Source: Butyrivibrio hungatei DSM 14810 (GTDB lineage: Bacteria > Bacillota > Clostridia > Lachnospirales > Lachnospiraceae). Taken from it: 64,000 nucleotides of DNA. Where the stretch lies: NCBI RefSeq assembly GCF_900143205.1, contig NZ_FRDH01000006.1, positions 222,712-286,711 on the forward strand, in the 5' to 3' direction. How positions within the stretch are numbered: position 1 is the first letter of the stretch; each line of letters starts with the position of its first letter. Below, in pieces: positions 18,523-28,331 of this stretch. Below the pieces are notes generated by a model. That model saw nothing but the letters and a program-made list of their open reading frames with translations. It was not told the DNA's origin and made no database searches. The translations under genes were made by a program, and so were the position numbers.

Positions 18523-19293
18523 TTAACCTTCCTCTGCCGCATTGGCGATATACATGACGGTCAGCATACAGAAGATGAACGCCTGCATGCATCCTGAGAA
18601 CCAGTCAAAGTAAACACCTGTAATGGCCGGAAGACCGACTCCTAAGATCGGTATGTTGGAAAGGAATCTTCCAACTGCTCCAGGGATGAGTCCCAAAAGA
18701 GCTGCTGACGCAAGTCCCAGAGCCCAATAGATAAGTCCGTCAATAACTACTCCTGAAAGGATATTTCCAAAATGACGGCATGCCATACTAACTGGTGTAG
18801 CAAGCTCTGACAGAATATTGAATGGTGTCATGACTGCAATAGGTGTCGTGAAACCTTTCAGATATCCGCCTACGCCGTTGGTCTTGATCTTGGTAGCTGT
18901 GATCATGATGAAAACAACTACTGCCCAAGCGGCTTCTGTTGATAAGTCTGCTGTTGGACTTCTTAGTCCTGTAAGGCTGATAAGGTTTGAAACTACACTC
19001 GTTATAAACAGAGCGGATACAAACGGTATCAATTTATCAAACTTATTGCCTCCAGTATTGTTACGGACAAAATTATTGCCCATCTCCACAAGCATCTCTG
19101 CGAATGCCTGTCTCTTGGAAATATTCTCCAGTCTAAGATCTCTTGTGAGGAAGATACACAATCCAGTGATAATAATCATTACGATCCAACTCACAACGAG
19201 CGTCTCGGTAATATTAAAATCGCCCAAAATCGGGATGCCAGTGTGGATCGTGTAATATATCTTCGGCCCAACGACTGAAAAATCACTACTCAT
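18523..19293 (-). CDS. atpB: F0-ATP synthase a subunit
   Basis: The 256-residue stator channel protein. It has about six membrane segments and the essential arginine in 'Met-Ala-Cys-Arg-His-Phe-Gly-Asn-Ile-Leu-Ser-Gly', matching the conserved Arg-X-Phe-Gly-Asn motif. The C-terminal 'Gln-Ala-Phe-Ile-Phe-Cys-Met-Leu-Thr' helix is also typical. It lies 10 bp after the atpI-like gene and 50 bp before atpE. Confidence 0.95.
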   Translation of the reverse strand: MSSDFSVVGPKIYYTIHTGIPILGDFNITETLVVSWIVMIIITGLCIFLTRDLRLENISKRQAFAEMLVEMGNNFVRNNTGGNKFDKLIPFVSALFITSVVSNLISLTGLRSPTADLSTEAAWAVVVFIMITATKIKTNGVGGYLKGFTTPIAVMTPFNILSELATPVSMACRHFGNILSGVVIDGLIYWALGLASAALLGLIPGAVGRFLSNIPILGVGLPAITGVYFDWFSGCMQAFIFCMLTVMYIANAAEEG

Positions 19294-19303
19294 ATCTTCG
19301 CCT

Positions 19304-19714
19304 TCAACCTCCTTTCCCCGCAGACAAGATCCCGCGTAGTTTGATTATCAAGCTTGGAATGAAAAGAGGAACAATTCCTGTCACCACATTGAATACAGGA
19401 GCTACTATCGCAATAATAACCCACAAGAATTGAAGCAGTGTTCTGTACCTGTAGCTTACGCTCATTGTCTTTCTTGCTCTCTCTTCATCCGTAATACCTG
19501 CAACTTTTTGCACAGATATGGCCATCCAAAAGAAGTTACCGACAGCCACTATAAAGCCGCCTATTCCTCCCAAGATAACCTGTATATCAAATGGCGCCCA
19601 GTTAGGAAGCACCATGTGCAAAACAAAAAACACAACATACATAACGAGAATGCCTATGGCTGTCCCCACAGCAATTATCCCCGTCTCTTTTTTTACAGCA
19701 TCCTGTAATTTCAT
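19304..19714 (-). CDS. AtpI-like ATP synthase assembly membrane protein
   Basis: A 136-residue protein with four hydrophobic segments in the position of atpI, directly before atpB. The polar stretch 'Asp-Glu-Glu-Arg-Ala-Arg-Lys-Thr' lies between helices 2 and 3. Sequence of this family is poorly conserved, so the call relies on size, topology and operon position. AtpI-type proteins help assemble the c ring or handle Mg2+. Confidence 0.75.
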   Translation of the reverse strand: MKLQDAVKKETGIIAVGTAIGILVMYVVFFVLHMVLPNWAPFDIQVILGGIGGFIVAVGNFFWMAISVQKVAGITDEERARKTMSVSYRYRTLLQFLWVIIAIVAPVFNVVTGIVPLFIPSLIIKLRGILSAGKGG

Positions 19715-19737
19715 ACGTCTCTCCTAAATTTAAGTAA

Positions 19738-20016
19738 TCAAAAATGCCTGTTAAAAGAAACTTCACTGCTATTTTTAGCTTTTTTCTTTTTTTCTTCTTT
19801 GTGGATCACTGACAGATAAACTTTATAAGCTGTCGTCATAGAACCTCCGAGTCCTAAGATAAACCCTGGTATGTAAACCCATGTGCCAACAGATAGCTTG
19901 GCACACATAAGATAACATGCTAAAAGACACATAAGAAGTGGCATAAGGAGTGATAGTCCGAGCTGGCCTACCATAGCGAACTGTCCTAATATTTCTGACA
20001 TGCGCTTAACCTGCAT
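19738..20016 (-). CDS. AtpZ/AtpI-family small membrane protein
   Basis: First gene of the atp operon, 92 residues, two membrane segments (~12-37 and ~45-66) joined by a short loop with 'Gly-Thr-Trp-Val', then 'Gly-Phe-Ile-Leu-Gly-Leu-Gly-Gly-Ser'. This matches the AtpZ two-helix pattern, with a basic C-terminal tail (Glu-Glu-Lys-Lys-Lys-Lys). It probably serves with the AtpI-like protein as assembly factor or ion channel. The ATG at 20016 follows AAAGGAGAGGTG. Confidence 0.75.
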   Translation of the reverse strand: MQVKRMSEILGQFAMVGQLGLSLLMPLLMCLLACYLMCAKLSVGTWVYIPGFILGLGGSMTTAYKVYLSVIHKEEKKKKAKNSSEVSFNRHF

Positions 20017-20088
20017 TTAGTTCACCTCTCCTTTCACTTTTATCGGTATACCGTCTATTGTGCATAAAATAAACAGTATAACAAGATA

Positions 20089-20117
20089 ATAATACACTTT
20101 TTGCGCCATTTTCTCAA
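20089..20117 (-). promoter_or_regulatory. Predicted promoter of the ATP synthase operon
   Basis: On the minus strand, TTGAGA (20117-20112), a 17-bp spacer, and TATTAT (20094-20089), about 75 bp before the first start codon. Good sigma-A fit. Confidence 0.6.
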
Positions 20118-20159
20118 CTGATGTTAGACGATTAATGCTTTTGTGTGTATTGTATTAAA

Positions 20160-20212
20160 AAAGGCCAAAAGTCCCTTCCTTTCTAGGAAAATGGAACCCT
20201 TAGCCTTTTGAT
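20160..20212 (-). terminator. Probable terminator after the chemoreceptor gene
   Basis: On the minus strand, AAAAGGC pairs with GCCTTTT around an imperfect inner stem, then a T run. It lies about 65-115 bp after the stop codon. Confidence 0.55.
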
Positions 20213-20277
20213 TTAGAAATATTTTATCAAAATTTCGCTTATTGTTCTGAAACTCTATTTATATAGCTATATTGTAA

Positions 20278-22308
20278 TTAAAGTTTGAACTGACTAATGA
20301 GATCCCCGATCCTATCTGAGGATTCTGATACTGCAGCCGCACTTCCATCAACACCCTTGGAGTTAACTGCAACCTGCTCTGCACTAGTTGCAAGAGTTGT
20401 AGCTGTTGCGCTAACTTCCTGTGTACTTGCTGACTGCTCTTCTGAAATAGCAGCCATAGAAGTTGCGATCTCATCAACATTGCCTACCTTAGAGATCATC
20501 TCACCGACAATATCGCTGGTCTCATCGAGACTCTTAAAGATCTCTTCAAAGGTCTCTCCTGCAGTATTGACTGCATCCATGTTAGCACTGATCTCTTCCA
20601 TGTTAGCCTGTGACTTATCTGAAAGGTCTTTTATCTGTGATGTGATATCCTTGATGATCTCAGCAATCTGAGTTGTTGACTCAGCACTGTTATTAGCAAG
20701 CTGACCAATCTCTGTAGCTACAACTGCAAATCCCTTACCAGCCTCACCAGCTCTTGCAGCCTCAATTGAAGCATTGAGTGAAAGTAGGTTTGTCTGTGAC
20801 GCAATAGAGTTGATAATCTCGATAATGGAATTGATCTTGTTAGCAGATTCTCCTACATCTCCAACTACTCTGTTCATCTCTTCCATTGAAGATGAGATGT
20901 TTGTCATACCGGTCTGTACTGCTTCCATGTCTCTCTGGCCTTCTTTTGCCTTCGTTACGAGAGTTTCCATAGTATCTTTTGTCTGAGTACTCTTATCATT
21001 AAGGTTACTTACTTCCTGTGCAAGGGTTGTTGCCTGATTTGCAAGTTCTGTAACGGCATGTGCCATATCATCCATAGCACCCTGAATCTGCTGCATTGCC
21101 CTGCTCTGCTCATCAGCCTGTTCATTGAGGTCACTGGATGCTGTCTTACTATTATTCGCTTCTGTAGCAAGCTTACCTGTAACCCCCTTAAGTTCTGCAA
21201 GAGTATCACGCATCTGATTAACATAATCAAACATGTTATTGTTCATGATACCGATCTCGTTTGCATTTTCACTGCCCTTCTGAATATCTACAGTGAAGTC
21301 ACCACTTGCGATCCTTGTAATATTATTAGTCAGATTGCTAACTGGCTTAGTGATCATTCTTGTAATTACTCTGAACATTATGATTGCCATAATGAACACG
21401 ATTATAGCAGCTATGATCACGCTGATTATGATGAAGCTTCTAAGTGAAGCAAGCACTTCTGAAACCTTTACAAATGAAACAAGGTACCACTCTGTTCCTG
21501 CAACATTATTAAATGCTACATAGTAATCATGTCCATCAGTTCCATGGATAGTGATGATATCATTTGTTCCGCCACTCTTAACGATAGACGCAACCTGCTG
21601 GATGAATCCATCGTTAGGATAGTCAGATACATCTTTTCCTATCTGATCCTCTGCAGGAGATGCAACCATTGTTGAACCTGAGAACATCATTGTGGAGCCT
21701 GTTCCAAGAGGCTTAAATGCGCTAGTTGTCTTGGAAATGTCATTAAGAAAAATATCCGCAGATATTACTCCGCTTCTGCCATCCTTTAGTGTAATTTTTC
21801 TTGAAATAGATGCTACAATCTCTCCGGTACTAAGATCCACTGTAGGTGGATTAATAGTCATCGTGCTATAGTTTATGCCGTAAGTATACCAAGGTCTTGC
21901 CGTAGGATCGAATCCAGCATCAGGAACCCATCCCGATATATCGATATAATCCTTGTTAGAAAGACCAATATAGAAACCTGTACTGGTTTCAGTAAACTGG
22001 GCCATACTGAACTGGTAATCATTTATTATTTCCTGATCACTGTTATAAGAGTTCTTCTCTACAGTTTGGGCCAATCCCTCAAAATATGTAGTGATCATCT
22101 GAATTCTACTGCCTGTTTCAGCAGCATTAGCTCTTGCTTCCTGATAAAGAGCATTTTTAGCCAGTTCTTCAATTACTGACCTAGCACTTAACGCTATGAA
22201 TGTTGTAACTATCGCTATTGCCAGTGCTGTAATAGGTACTATCAGTACAAGTAACTGCGCACTTATCCTTTTTCCTTTTTTTGAAGCGATTTCTTTCTTC
22301 TCAGACAT
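20278..22308 (-). CDS. Methyl-accepting chemotaxis protein with extracellular Cache domain
   Basis: A 676-residue transmembrane receptor. Helix 1 at ~20-42, an extracellular double-Cache-like sensor at ~45-285 ('Asp-Pro-Thr-Ala-Arg-Pro-Trp-Tyr', 'Ile-Ser-Gly-Trp-Val-Pro-Asp'), helix 2 at ~290-315, then HAMP and a long coiled coil. The signalling tip has [12 protein letters not shown] followed by Glu-Ala-Ala-Arg-Ala-Gly-Glu. It should control CheA and flagellar motion in response to a small ligand, commonly an amino or organic acid for this sensor type. A monocistronic gene with AAGGAGG before the start. Confidence 0.95.
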   Translation of the reverse strand: MSEKKEIASKKGKRISAQLLVLIVPITALAIAIVTTFIALSARSVIEELAKNALYQEARANAAETGSRIQMITTYFEGLAQTVEKNSYNSDQEIINDYQFSMAQFTETSTGFYIGLSNKDYIDISGWVPDAGFDPTARPWYTYGINYSTMTINPPTVDLSTGEIVASISRKITLKDGRSGVISADIFLNDISKTTSAFKPLGTGSTMMFSGSTMVASPAEDQIGKDVSDYPNDGFIQQVASIVKSGGTNDIITIHGTDGHDYYVAFNNVAGTEWYLVSFVKVSEVLASLRSFIIISVIIAAIIVFIMAIIMFRVITRMITKPVSNLTNNITRIASGDFTVDIQKGSENANEIGIMNNNMFDYVNQMRDTLAELKGVTGKLATEANNSKTASSDLNEQADEQSRAMQQIQGAMDDMAHAVTELANQATTLAQEVSNLNDKSTQTKDTMETLVTKAKEGQRDMEAVQTGMTNISSSMEEMNRVVGDVGESANKINSIIEIINSIASQTNLLSLNASIEAARAGEAGKGFAVVATEIGQLANNSAESTTQIAEIIKDITSQIKDLSDKSQANMEEISANMDAVNTAGETFEEIFKSLDETSDIVGEMISKVGNVDEIATSMAAISEEQSASTQEVSATATTLATSAEQVAVNSKGVDGSAAAVSESSDRIGDLISQFKL

Positions 22309-22444
22309 GATTTCCTCCTTAAGTATGTGACTTTATGTAAATCATATACTCATTATACGGCTAACAAATTAACTGATTATAAATTATCTCTGTTTTTAGT
22401 ATTAATTGTTTTTTTCATGAAAAGCATAAAAATTCATAAAATAA

Positions 22445-22504
22445 AGCCCTATTTTATCCAGGCTATATGGTCATAAGAACCACTTTGCCAAATAAAATAG
22501 GGCT
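22445..22504 (-). terminator. Probable terminator after aspS
   Basis: A perfect 13-bp stem AGCCCTATTTTAT (22445-22457) / ATAAAATAGGGCT (22492-22504) with a 34-base loop. T-rich on the minus-strand exit side. The long loop lowers confidence. Confidence 0.6.
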
Positions 22505-22542
22505 ATTATCTATTTAAAAATATTGTGTAATTATTCCCAAAA

Positions 22543-24354
22543 TTATTCTGCAGATTCTTCTACATCTACAGTTCTGATGTGAAGTTCTTCAAGCTGCTTG
22601 TCTGTTACAAATCCAGGAGCACCCATCATGATATCCTGAGCATTCTTGTTCATAGGGAAAGGAATAATCTCACGGATTGAATCCTCACCTGCAAGAAGCA
22701 TTACCATACGGTCAACACCAGGAGCAATACCAGCGTGTGGTGGTGCACCATAGCAGAATGCGTTGTACATAGCAGGGAACTTAGCCTTAACATCATCCTC
22801 ACCAAGTCTGACCATCTCAAATGCTTTGATCATAATCTCTGGATCATGGTTACGAACAGCACCTGATGAAAGCTCTACGCCGTTAACAACAAGGTCATAC
22901 TGATCTGCTGTGATAGAAAGTGGATCGATCTCACCTCTCTCAGCCTTAAGAAGTGTCTCAAGACCGCCTGATGGCATTGAGAATGGGTTATGACAGAACT
23001 CAAGCTCGCCTGACTCCTCACCGATCTCATACATAGGGAAGTCAACGATCCAGCAGAATGCATACTGCTCTTTGTCCATATGTCCAGGAACAGCAGCACC
23101 AAATGTCTTAACAATAACACCTGCAGTCTTCTGTGCAGCAGAAAGCTTGCCGCTTGAAAGAACTACGAGGTCACCAGCCTTAAGTGAAAGAGCTGATACA
23201 ACCTGATCCTTGATAGGAGTAACAAACTTAGAGATACCTCCAACAAGCTCGCCATTCTCATCAATTCTGAACCAATATGCTTTATTACCTGACTGAACCT
23301 CAACGTCTGAGATAGTCTTGTCGATGAACTTTCTACTCTCTTTGAAGTCTGAAACAACAACTGCCTTGATTCTGACATTTGTCTCTGTTCCATCTTCTGC
23401 CTTTGTAGCAAATGGTCCAAAGCCACAATCAGCAAGAGTCTCTGTAACATCATTAACTGTAAGATCTATTCTGAGATCTGGCTTATCTGAGCCATACTTC
23501 TCCATAGCCTCAAGATAAGGAATTCTCTTAAATGGAGCGCCTGATGCGCGGTTATATGTACCATACTTAGCAAAGATTGGAGGAAGAACATCCTCACAAA
23601 CTGCAAATACGTCTTCCTGAGAAGCGAAAGCCATTTCCATATCGAGCTGATAGAACTCTCCTGGGCTCCTGTCTCCTCTTGCGTCCTCATCACGGAAGCA
23701 TGGTGCAATCTGGAAATAACGGTCAAATCCAGCTGTCATAAGAAGCTGCTTGAACTGCTGTGGAGCCTGTGGAAGTGCATAGAACTTACCAGGATGCTTT
23801 CTAGCAGGAACAAGGTAGTCTCTTGCGCCTTCTGGAGATGAAGCTGTAAGAATAGGAGTTGTGATCTCCATAAATCCATGCTCCATCATAGCCTGACGAA
23901 GTGCAGCTACTACGTTACATCTAAGAATGATGTTCTTCTTAACTTCTGGATTTCTAAGATCAAGATAACGATACTTGAGACGAGCTGTCTCATCAGCCTC
24001 TCTTGAATGATTGATCTCAAAAGGAAGTTCATTGTAACGGCAACGTCCCAGGACTGTAATAGACTCAGGAACAACCTCTATATCACCTGTCTCCTGCTTG
24101 GGGTTCTTGGAAGATCTCTCTCTTACTACACCCTTCACAGAAATAGTTGATTCCTTATTGATAGCCTTGGCTGTCTTAACCATTTCTTCTGTTTCAAGGA
24201 CGATCTGGGTTGTGCCATAGAAGTCTCTGAGAACTACGAAGCCAAGTCCGCTTCCGACTTCACGCATGTTCTCAAGCCAGCCAACAAGTGTAACGCTCTC
24301 GCCAACATTTTCCATGCGCAGCTCACCACAGTTATGTGTACGTGATTGCATCAT
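22543..24354 (-). CDS. aspS: Aspartyl-tRNA synthetase, bacterial type
   Basis: A 603-residue class II synthetase that charges tRNA-Asp. It has an N-terminal OB-fold anticodon domain ('Val-Gly-Trp-Leu-Glu-Asn-Met-Arg'), motif 2 'Phe-Arg-Asp-Glu-Asp-Ala-Arg-Gly-Asp-Arg', an inserted GAD domain (~290-420) typical of bacterial AspRS, and motif 3 'Gly-Val-Asp-Arg-Met-Val-Met-Leu-Leu'. The start at 24354 (ATG ATG) has GGAG upstream. Length is normal for the family. Confidence 0.97.
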   Translation of the reverse strand: MMQSRTHNCGELRMENVGESVTLVGWLENMREVGSGLGFVVLRDFYGTTQIVLETEEMVKTAKAINKESTISVKGVVRERSSKNPKQETGDIEVVPESITVLGRCRYNELPFEINHSREADETARLKYRYLDLRNPEVKKNIILRCNVVAALRQAMMEHGFMEITTPILTASSPEGARDYLVPARKHPGKFYALPQAPQQFKQLLMTAGFDRYFQIAPCFRDEDARGDRSPGEFYQLDMEMAFASQEDVFAVCEDVLPPIFAKYGTYNRASGAPFKRIPYLEAMEKYGSDKPDLRIDLTVNDVTETLADCGFGPFATKAEDGTETNVRIKAVVVSDFKESRKFIDKTISDVEVQSGNKAYWFRIDENGELVGGISKFVTPIKDQVVSALSLKAGDLVVLSSGKLSAAQKTAGVIVKTFGAAVPGHMDKEQYAFCWIVDFPMYEIGEESGELEFCHNPFSMPSGGLETLLKAERGEIDPLSITADQYDLVVNGVELSSGAVRNHDPEIMIKAFEMVRLGEDDVKAKFPAMYNAFCYGAPPHAGIAPGVDRMVMLLAGEDSIREIIPFPMNKNAQDIMMGAPGFVTDKQLEELHIRTVDVEESAE

Positions 24355-24382
24355 AAAAACTACTCCATTTCTAATTGTTCAT

Positions 24383-24432
24383 GATAAAAAATAAGTGCGT
24401 GATTCCGGAAATTAATCCGATACCACGCACAA
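24383..24432 (-). terminator. Terminator between lipoprotein gene and aspS
   Basis: Stem GTGCGTG (24395-24401) / CACGCAC (24424-24430) with an inner TCCGG/TCCGA partial stem, then a T-rich tail on the minus strand. It ends transcription of the 24468-25112 gene. Confidence 0.7.
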
Positions 24433-24467
24433 CATTTTAGACCAACATTGTAATAGTTTCAAGCCTA

Positions 24468-25112
24468 TTATTTTACTTTATTGCCACCCCATTCAACAAC
24501 AGTGAAACCATCTCTTGAAGGAGTCTCTATATACTGAGGATTGATCTTGATATATCTGTCTGTCGGATACCAAGCCATGAATACTCTGATAATGTTATCT
24601 GGCTGAGGATTGATAGTAAGCTTGGCATTCTTGTCATAATTATTGCCCTGGAAACTGATCATATTGAATTCATTGCCTTCCATCATTGGAACCCAGAACT
24701 CGATGAACTCTTCTGTCTCAGTCTCGTTAAGTCCTAAAAGTGGAAGCTTCTCTCTAAGGAACATCTCTGTGTCAGCTCCTCGGATGCAGAAGCCAGAGAA
24801 GAAGTCGTAGGAATAAGCTGGATCGCCTTCCCAGAACAAGTAATCATAGGTCTGACCCTCAAAGGTAATCTGTCCATCTCTATTGGCTGTTACATTCCAA
24901 GTATCTTCTGCATTGAACTCAGGAATAAGCTCTACAAGATTTCCATTGTAATTAAGACTTACAGAGATCTCTGTATCGTCCTCTGTAGGATAAAGATAGA
25001 TGACCGGCTTAAGATCCTCGCCTTCAGACTGTATCTGTGTGCTCTTGCCGCATCCTAGAACCAGCGCCATCATTGATATTAAAAGCATTCCCGCAATATA
25101 CTCTTTCCTCAT
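24468..25112 (-). CDS. Conserved lipoprotein of unknown function
   Basis: A 214-residue protein. A lipobox (Leu-Val-Leu-Gly-Cys) predicts surface anchoring. The mature part opens with 'Lys-Pro-Val-Ile-Tyr-Leu-Tyr-Pro-Thr-Glu' and later 'Tyr-Leu-Phe-Trp-Glu-Gly', a pairing I recognise from a widespread secreted family without assigned function, along with 'Gly-Phe-Cys-Ile-Arg-Gly' and 'Glu-Phe-Trp-Val-Pro-Met'. The chosen ATG at 25112 follows GGAGG at 8 bp; the longer TTG frame starts inside that ribosome site. Monocistronic, with its own terminator. Confidence 0.75.
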   Translation of the reverse strand: MRKEYIAGMLLISMMALVLGCGKSTQIQSEGEDLKPVIYLYPTEDDTEISVSLNYNGNLVELIPEFNAEDTWNVTANRDGQITFEGQTYDYLFWEGDPAYSYDFFSGFCIRGADTEMFLREKLPLLGLNETETEEFIEFWVPMMEGNEFNMISFQGNNYDKNAKLTINPQPDNIIRVFMAWYPTDRYIKINPQYIETPSRDGFTVVEWGGNKVK

Positions 25113-25218
25113 AGACGTTACCTCCAAAAAAGGATTCGTTCCTAAACTAATTATATAGTAATAATCGGCATATTTAAACGAATTTTTGAGTATTTTTGCA
25201 GTTTTTATAATACTTTTA

Positions 25219-25635
25219 TCATTTAAATTCTGTTGAAAAATACGGTATCACAAGATTGTCACCTGCAAAGATCTCCTCTTCTTCTACATGATTGATGCTA
25301 CATATCTCTGAAATATAGTCCTCTACTGTATCATAATGGGTCCATGAAATATTATCTGAAGCAATGTCCCACAGAGTATCACCAACACCTACAGTTATTG
25401 AGCCATAGTATTTGTATTCTGGAGTATAGTCATCTGATGCAGCGTCTGAGACAAGTGTTGATACTACAAAGATCATCGCAAAAAGAATCATTGCAATAAC
25501 AAGCGCTAGTGTAACGCGCTGTCTTCTAACAATTCTCTGACGTCTGATCTTATTTCTATATATCCTCAGTTCACTCTTTGATAAAAATCTCTGGTCATTA
25601 TATAAACTAGCTGCTGCCATCAACGCTTTACTCAT
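25219..25635 (-). CDS. Membrane-anchored LysM domain protein
   Basis: A 138-residue protein. A very basic N-terminal segment (~20-38), one membrane helix (~40-62), then an extracellular LysM module (~80-130) with 'Gly-Asp-Thr-Leu-Trp-Asp-Ile-Ala' and 'Gly-Asp-Asn-Leu-Val-Ile-Pro'. LysM binds peptidoglycan. Layout and size resemble YneA-type cell division suppressors, but no LexA box was found upstream, so that role is only a possibility. The ATG at 25635 follows GAGGTGG. Confidence 0.8.
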   Translation of the reverse strand: MSKALMAAASLYNDQRFLSKSELRIYRNKIRRQRIVRRQRVTLALVIAMILFAMIFVVSTLVSDAASDDYTPEYKYYGSITVGVGDTLWDIASDNISWTHYDTVEDYISEICSINHVEEEEIFAGDNLVIPYFSTEFK

Positions 25636-25656
25636 AATCCACCTCGCATTTATACA

Positions 25657-25696
25657 TAAAAAATAGGATTGCATGTTTCTCACAATACAATCCTAT
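25657..25696 (-). terminator. Terminator after the DUF3048 gene
   Basis: On the minus strand ATAGGATTG / CAATCCTAT (9 bp, 16-base loop) followed by a T6 run. Confidence 0.75.
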
Positions 25697-25736
25697 AATT
25701 TATAGTGGGTTATAAAACGGACAGTAAGTTGCAGTT

Positions 25737-26723
25737 TCAACCAATCCTAAGCTGATCACAGGTATCAGTTGGGAGAAGGCCTATGTAGGTCTTTCCTCTA
25801 TTGATCATGATCTCAACGCCCTCAGCGTAGTAATAATGAGTAAATCCAGTAGCGCTATCTTTTACCCATGTTATTGGAAGTGCCTTGCCGTTAGTGATGT
25901 AATAACCGGTACCTGATCCAATTACGTCATAGGTAAGATACCCATTCTTATCAAGCTTTTTAAATGGCACATTCTGAAGAATGACGTTCTTGAAGGTCAG
26001 AACCTGTCCATCCTCCGCATCTGCATGAACAGCTCCGTACTCGTAGTAATCGTAAGTTCTTGTTTCTGCATTGAAAAGAAGCTGGCTCTTGTTGTGGACA
26101 AAGATGCTTGAAAGATCAACTGTATTAGCTACAAGCTCACTTGGAAGCTCCACGTCATTATCATTAAAAAGGAAGTGTGATGTTCTCTCAAGAGCTGCGC
26201 TATAGGTATTAGGAATACCTGCCTTAGCAAATCTATTTACCAGCTCTTCGCCAAAGACATACTCTGTGTATTCTGTTGGCTTTCCATTCTTGACCCTTGT
26301 GAATCCGCCACTTATATGTGTAGCGTAAGGCTGTTTCAGATAGCTCTTGATATAAACCGGGCCTCCATCATGGATAAGTACCGCATTATACTCACCAGTC
26401 AGGATAATGTTGGTAGTTCTGGTGCTACGGATACTTCCTATCTGTCCCAGATTTACCCAATCCTTGTAAAGGCACATGAGTCTTGTGATTCGGCCATTAG
26501 CTGTGCTGTTCATCATCTCATAAACAATGTCAGCCTCTGCTACGCCGTAATGAGCAAGAGCTTTCTTTTCATTGTCTACCATGATAGCTACTGGTCTCTG
26601 GCCTGCAATGCTGTCATCAATAGGAAGTCCCGTCAGCTCTGAATTGCCAGCATAGGCAGTGATAGAAAGCATAAAAGCGCAAAATACACTAGTTACAACT
26701 GCAAGAACATTTTTTAAACGCAT
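25737..26723 (-). CDS. DUF3048 (YerB-like) secreted protein
   Basis: A 328-residue protein with a signal peptide (cleavage near Ala-Tyr-Ala, ~25). The mature sequence matches the YerB/DUF3048 family: 'Arg-Pro-Val-Ala-Ile-Met-Val-Asp-Asn', 'Ala-Asp-Ile-Val-Tyr-Glu', 'Thr-Arg-Leu-Met' and 'Ile-Gly-Ser-Ile-Arg-Ser-Thr-Arg'. YerB-like proteins are envelope proteins of unknown biochemical role in Firmicutes. Usually a lipoprotein; here no lipobox Cys is seen. Confidence 0.88.
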   Translation of the reverse strand: MRLKNVLAVVTSVFCAFMLSITAYAGNSELTGLPIDDSIAGQRPVAIMVDNEKKALAHYGVAEADIVYEMMNSTANGRITRLMCLYKDWVNLGQIGSIRSTRTTNIILTGEYNAVLIHDGGPVYIKSYLKQPYATHISGGFTRVKNGKPTEYTEYVFGEELVNRFAKAGIPNTYSAALERTSHFLFNDNDVELPSELVANTVDLSSIFVHNKSQLLFNAETRTYDYYEYGAVHADAEDGQVLTFKNVILQNVPFKKLDKNGYLTYDVIGSGTGYYITNGKALPITWVKDSATGFTHYYYAEGVEIMINRGKTYIGLLPTDTCDQLRIG

Positions 26724-26787
26724 ATAACACCCCTTAATATTTTTTCACTCTTTCTCTCCTCTTTTATAAGCGTCTATTATATCTTAA

Positions 26788-26822
26788 AGCAAAAGAGGCT
26801 CAGCCACAAGGCTGAACCTCTT
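26788..26822 (-). terminator. Terminator after the PTS EIICB gene
   Basis: On the minus strand AGAGGTTCAGCC / GGCTGAGCCTCT with loop TTGT, followed by TTTT. Confidence 0.88.
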
Positions 26823-26837
26823 CAAAATACTGATCAT

Positions 26838-28280
26838 TTAAAGCATCTTTTTTATCTCGTCATGTACGAACTGTACCTTTGGCCCTACAACAACCTGAAC
26901 TGTTGTCTTGGATGGACGAATGACACCGGCAATTCCTGCCTGTTTGATCTTCTTTTCATTAACCTGAGTGTAGTCATTTACTTCTGCACGGATACGTGTT
27001 GCGCAGTAGTCGAACTCTTTGATGTTCTCTTTGCCGCCAAGGCCTTCAAGAATGAGCTTGCCCATAGCTGTGAAATCATTATTGGCAAGATCTATCTTTT
27101 TCTCTTCCTCTTCTGTATCATCTTCACGACCAGGAGTCTTGAGGTCAAACTTAATAATAACAAATCTGAATACTACATAGTAGATAACTGCAAATACAAG
27201 ACCTATTGGAAGAATAAGCCAAGGATTAACTGCCATTGGAGCCTTAAAGCTAAGGAACCAATCTACAAAGCCAGCTGAGAAGTTGAATCCAACCCTAAAT
27301 GGAAGAGCTGCACAAACTGCTGCTGAAATGCCTGAAAGAACTGCATGAACAAGATATAATCCAGGAGCAAGGAACATGAATGCAAATTCCAAAGGCTCTG
27401 TAATTCCTGTAAAGAATGAAGCAAGAGCGCCCGCCCAAAGAAGGGAAGCTGCTACTTTCTTCTTAGAATCTTTTGCTGTGTGATACATTGCAAGTGCACC
27501 AGCAGGTAGGCCAAACATCATGATCGGGAAGAATCCTGTCATGTACTGACCTGTAACTCCCTTAACTGCCCCGTCAGCGCCTGACCAGAAGAGGTTAAGA
27601 TCGTTGATTCCTGCAGTATCAAACCAGAATACAGCATTGAGTGCGTGGTGAAGTCCCAAAGGAAGAAGTGCTCGGTTAAGCATTACATAGATACCTGCAC
27701 CTATAGGACCTAGTCCAATGATAGCTGTACCAAACGCTACAAGGATACCGAAAATAATAGGCCATACGAAATACAAGATAACTGAAGCCAAGCATGAAGC
27801 TGCTGCTGTTACAATAGCAACGCATCTCTTTCCACTAAAGAATGCAAGCCAGTCTGGAAGCTTCGTATCTTTGAATCTGTTATAGCAGCTAGATCCGATA
27901 ATACCAGCGAGAATGCCGATGAATGCATTACTAATCTTGCCAAATGCTGCAGGAACTTCTGATACATCAACACCTCTGTACATGGCAACAGCCCCGCTAC
28001 TAAGAAGCGTTGTGATCATAAGAAAAGAGACAAGACCTGCCAGAGCACTGGTTCCATCGTGGTCCTTTGCCATACCAACTGATACGCCGATGGCGAAAAG
28101 AATTGGAATCTGATCGATGATGGCCGACGCTGCCTTGATCAAGAAAGCAGCTATGATATTGTTAGCCCCCCAACCTGTTGGATCAATCCAATATCCGATA
28201 CCGTACATGATACCTGCTGCTGGAAGAACAGCAACTGGAAGCATCAGAGACTTACCGATCCTTTGTAAATACTTCATCAT
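26838..28280 (-). CDS. PTS transporter EIICB, glucose/N-acetylglucosamine family
   Basis: A 480-residue permease that imports and phosphorylates a sugar. EIIC (~1-370) has about ten membrane segments and the family signature 'Leu-Met-Leu-Pro-Val-Ala-Val-Leu-Pro-Ala-Ala-Gly', plus 'Gly-Ile-Thr-Glu-Pro-Leu-Glu-Phe'. EIIB (~405-480) carries the phospho-cysteine in 'Phe-Asp-Tyr-Cys-Ala-Thr-Arg-Ile-Arg'. No EIIA is fused; it is supplied by the gene 51 bp upstream. The start at 28280 follows AAAGGAGG; a longer frame begins inside the previous gene. Glucose, GlcNAc, maltose and glucosides are all possible. Confidence 0.93.
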   Translation of the reverse strand: MMKYLQRIGKSLMLPVAVLPAAGIMYGIGYWIDPTGWGANNIIAAFLIKAASAIIDQIPILFAIGVSVGMAKDHDGTSALAGLVSFLMITTLLSSGAVAMYRGVDVSEVPAAFGKISNAFIGILAGIIGSSCYNRFKDTKLPDWLAFFSGKRCVAIVTAAASCLASVILYFVWPIIFGILVAFGTAIIGLGPIGAGIYVMLNRALLPLGLHHALNAVFWFDTAGINDLNLFWSGADGAVKGVTGQYMTGFFPIMMFGLPAGALAMYHTAKDSKKKVAASLLWAGALASFFTGITEPLEFAFMFLAPGLYLVHAVLSGISAAVCAALPFRVGFNFSAGFVDWFLSFKAPMAVNPWLILPIGLVFAVIYYVVFRFVIIKFDLKTPGREDDTEEEEKKIDLANNDFTAMGKLILEGLGGKENIKEFDYCATRIRAEVNDYTQVNEKKIKQAGIAGVIRPSKTTVQVVVGPKVQFVHDEIKKML

Positions 28281-28331
28281 ACTACTTTTCCTCCTTTGTT
28301 GTTTATATCTAACTGCAGTCTCCCGCTGCAA

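Noticed and set aside
25219..25635. SOS-induced YneA division inhibitor
   Set aside because: Domain layout fits, but no GAAC-N4-GTTC box was found upstream.
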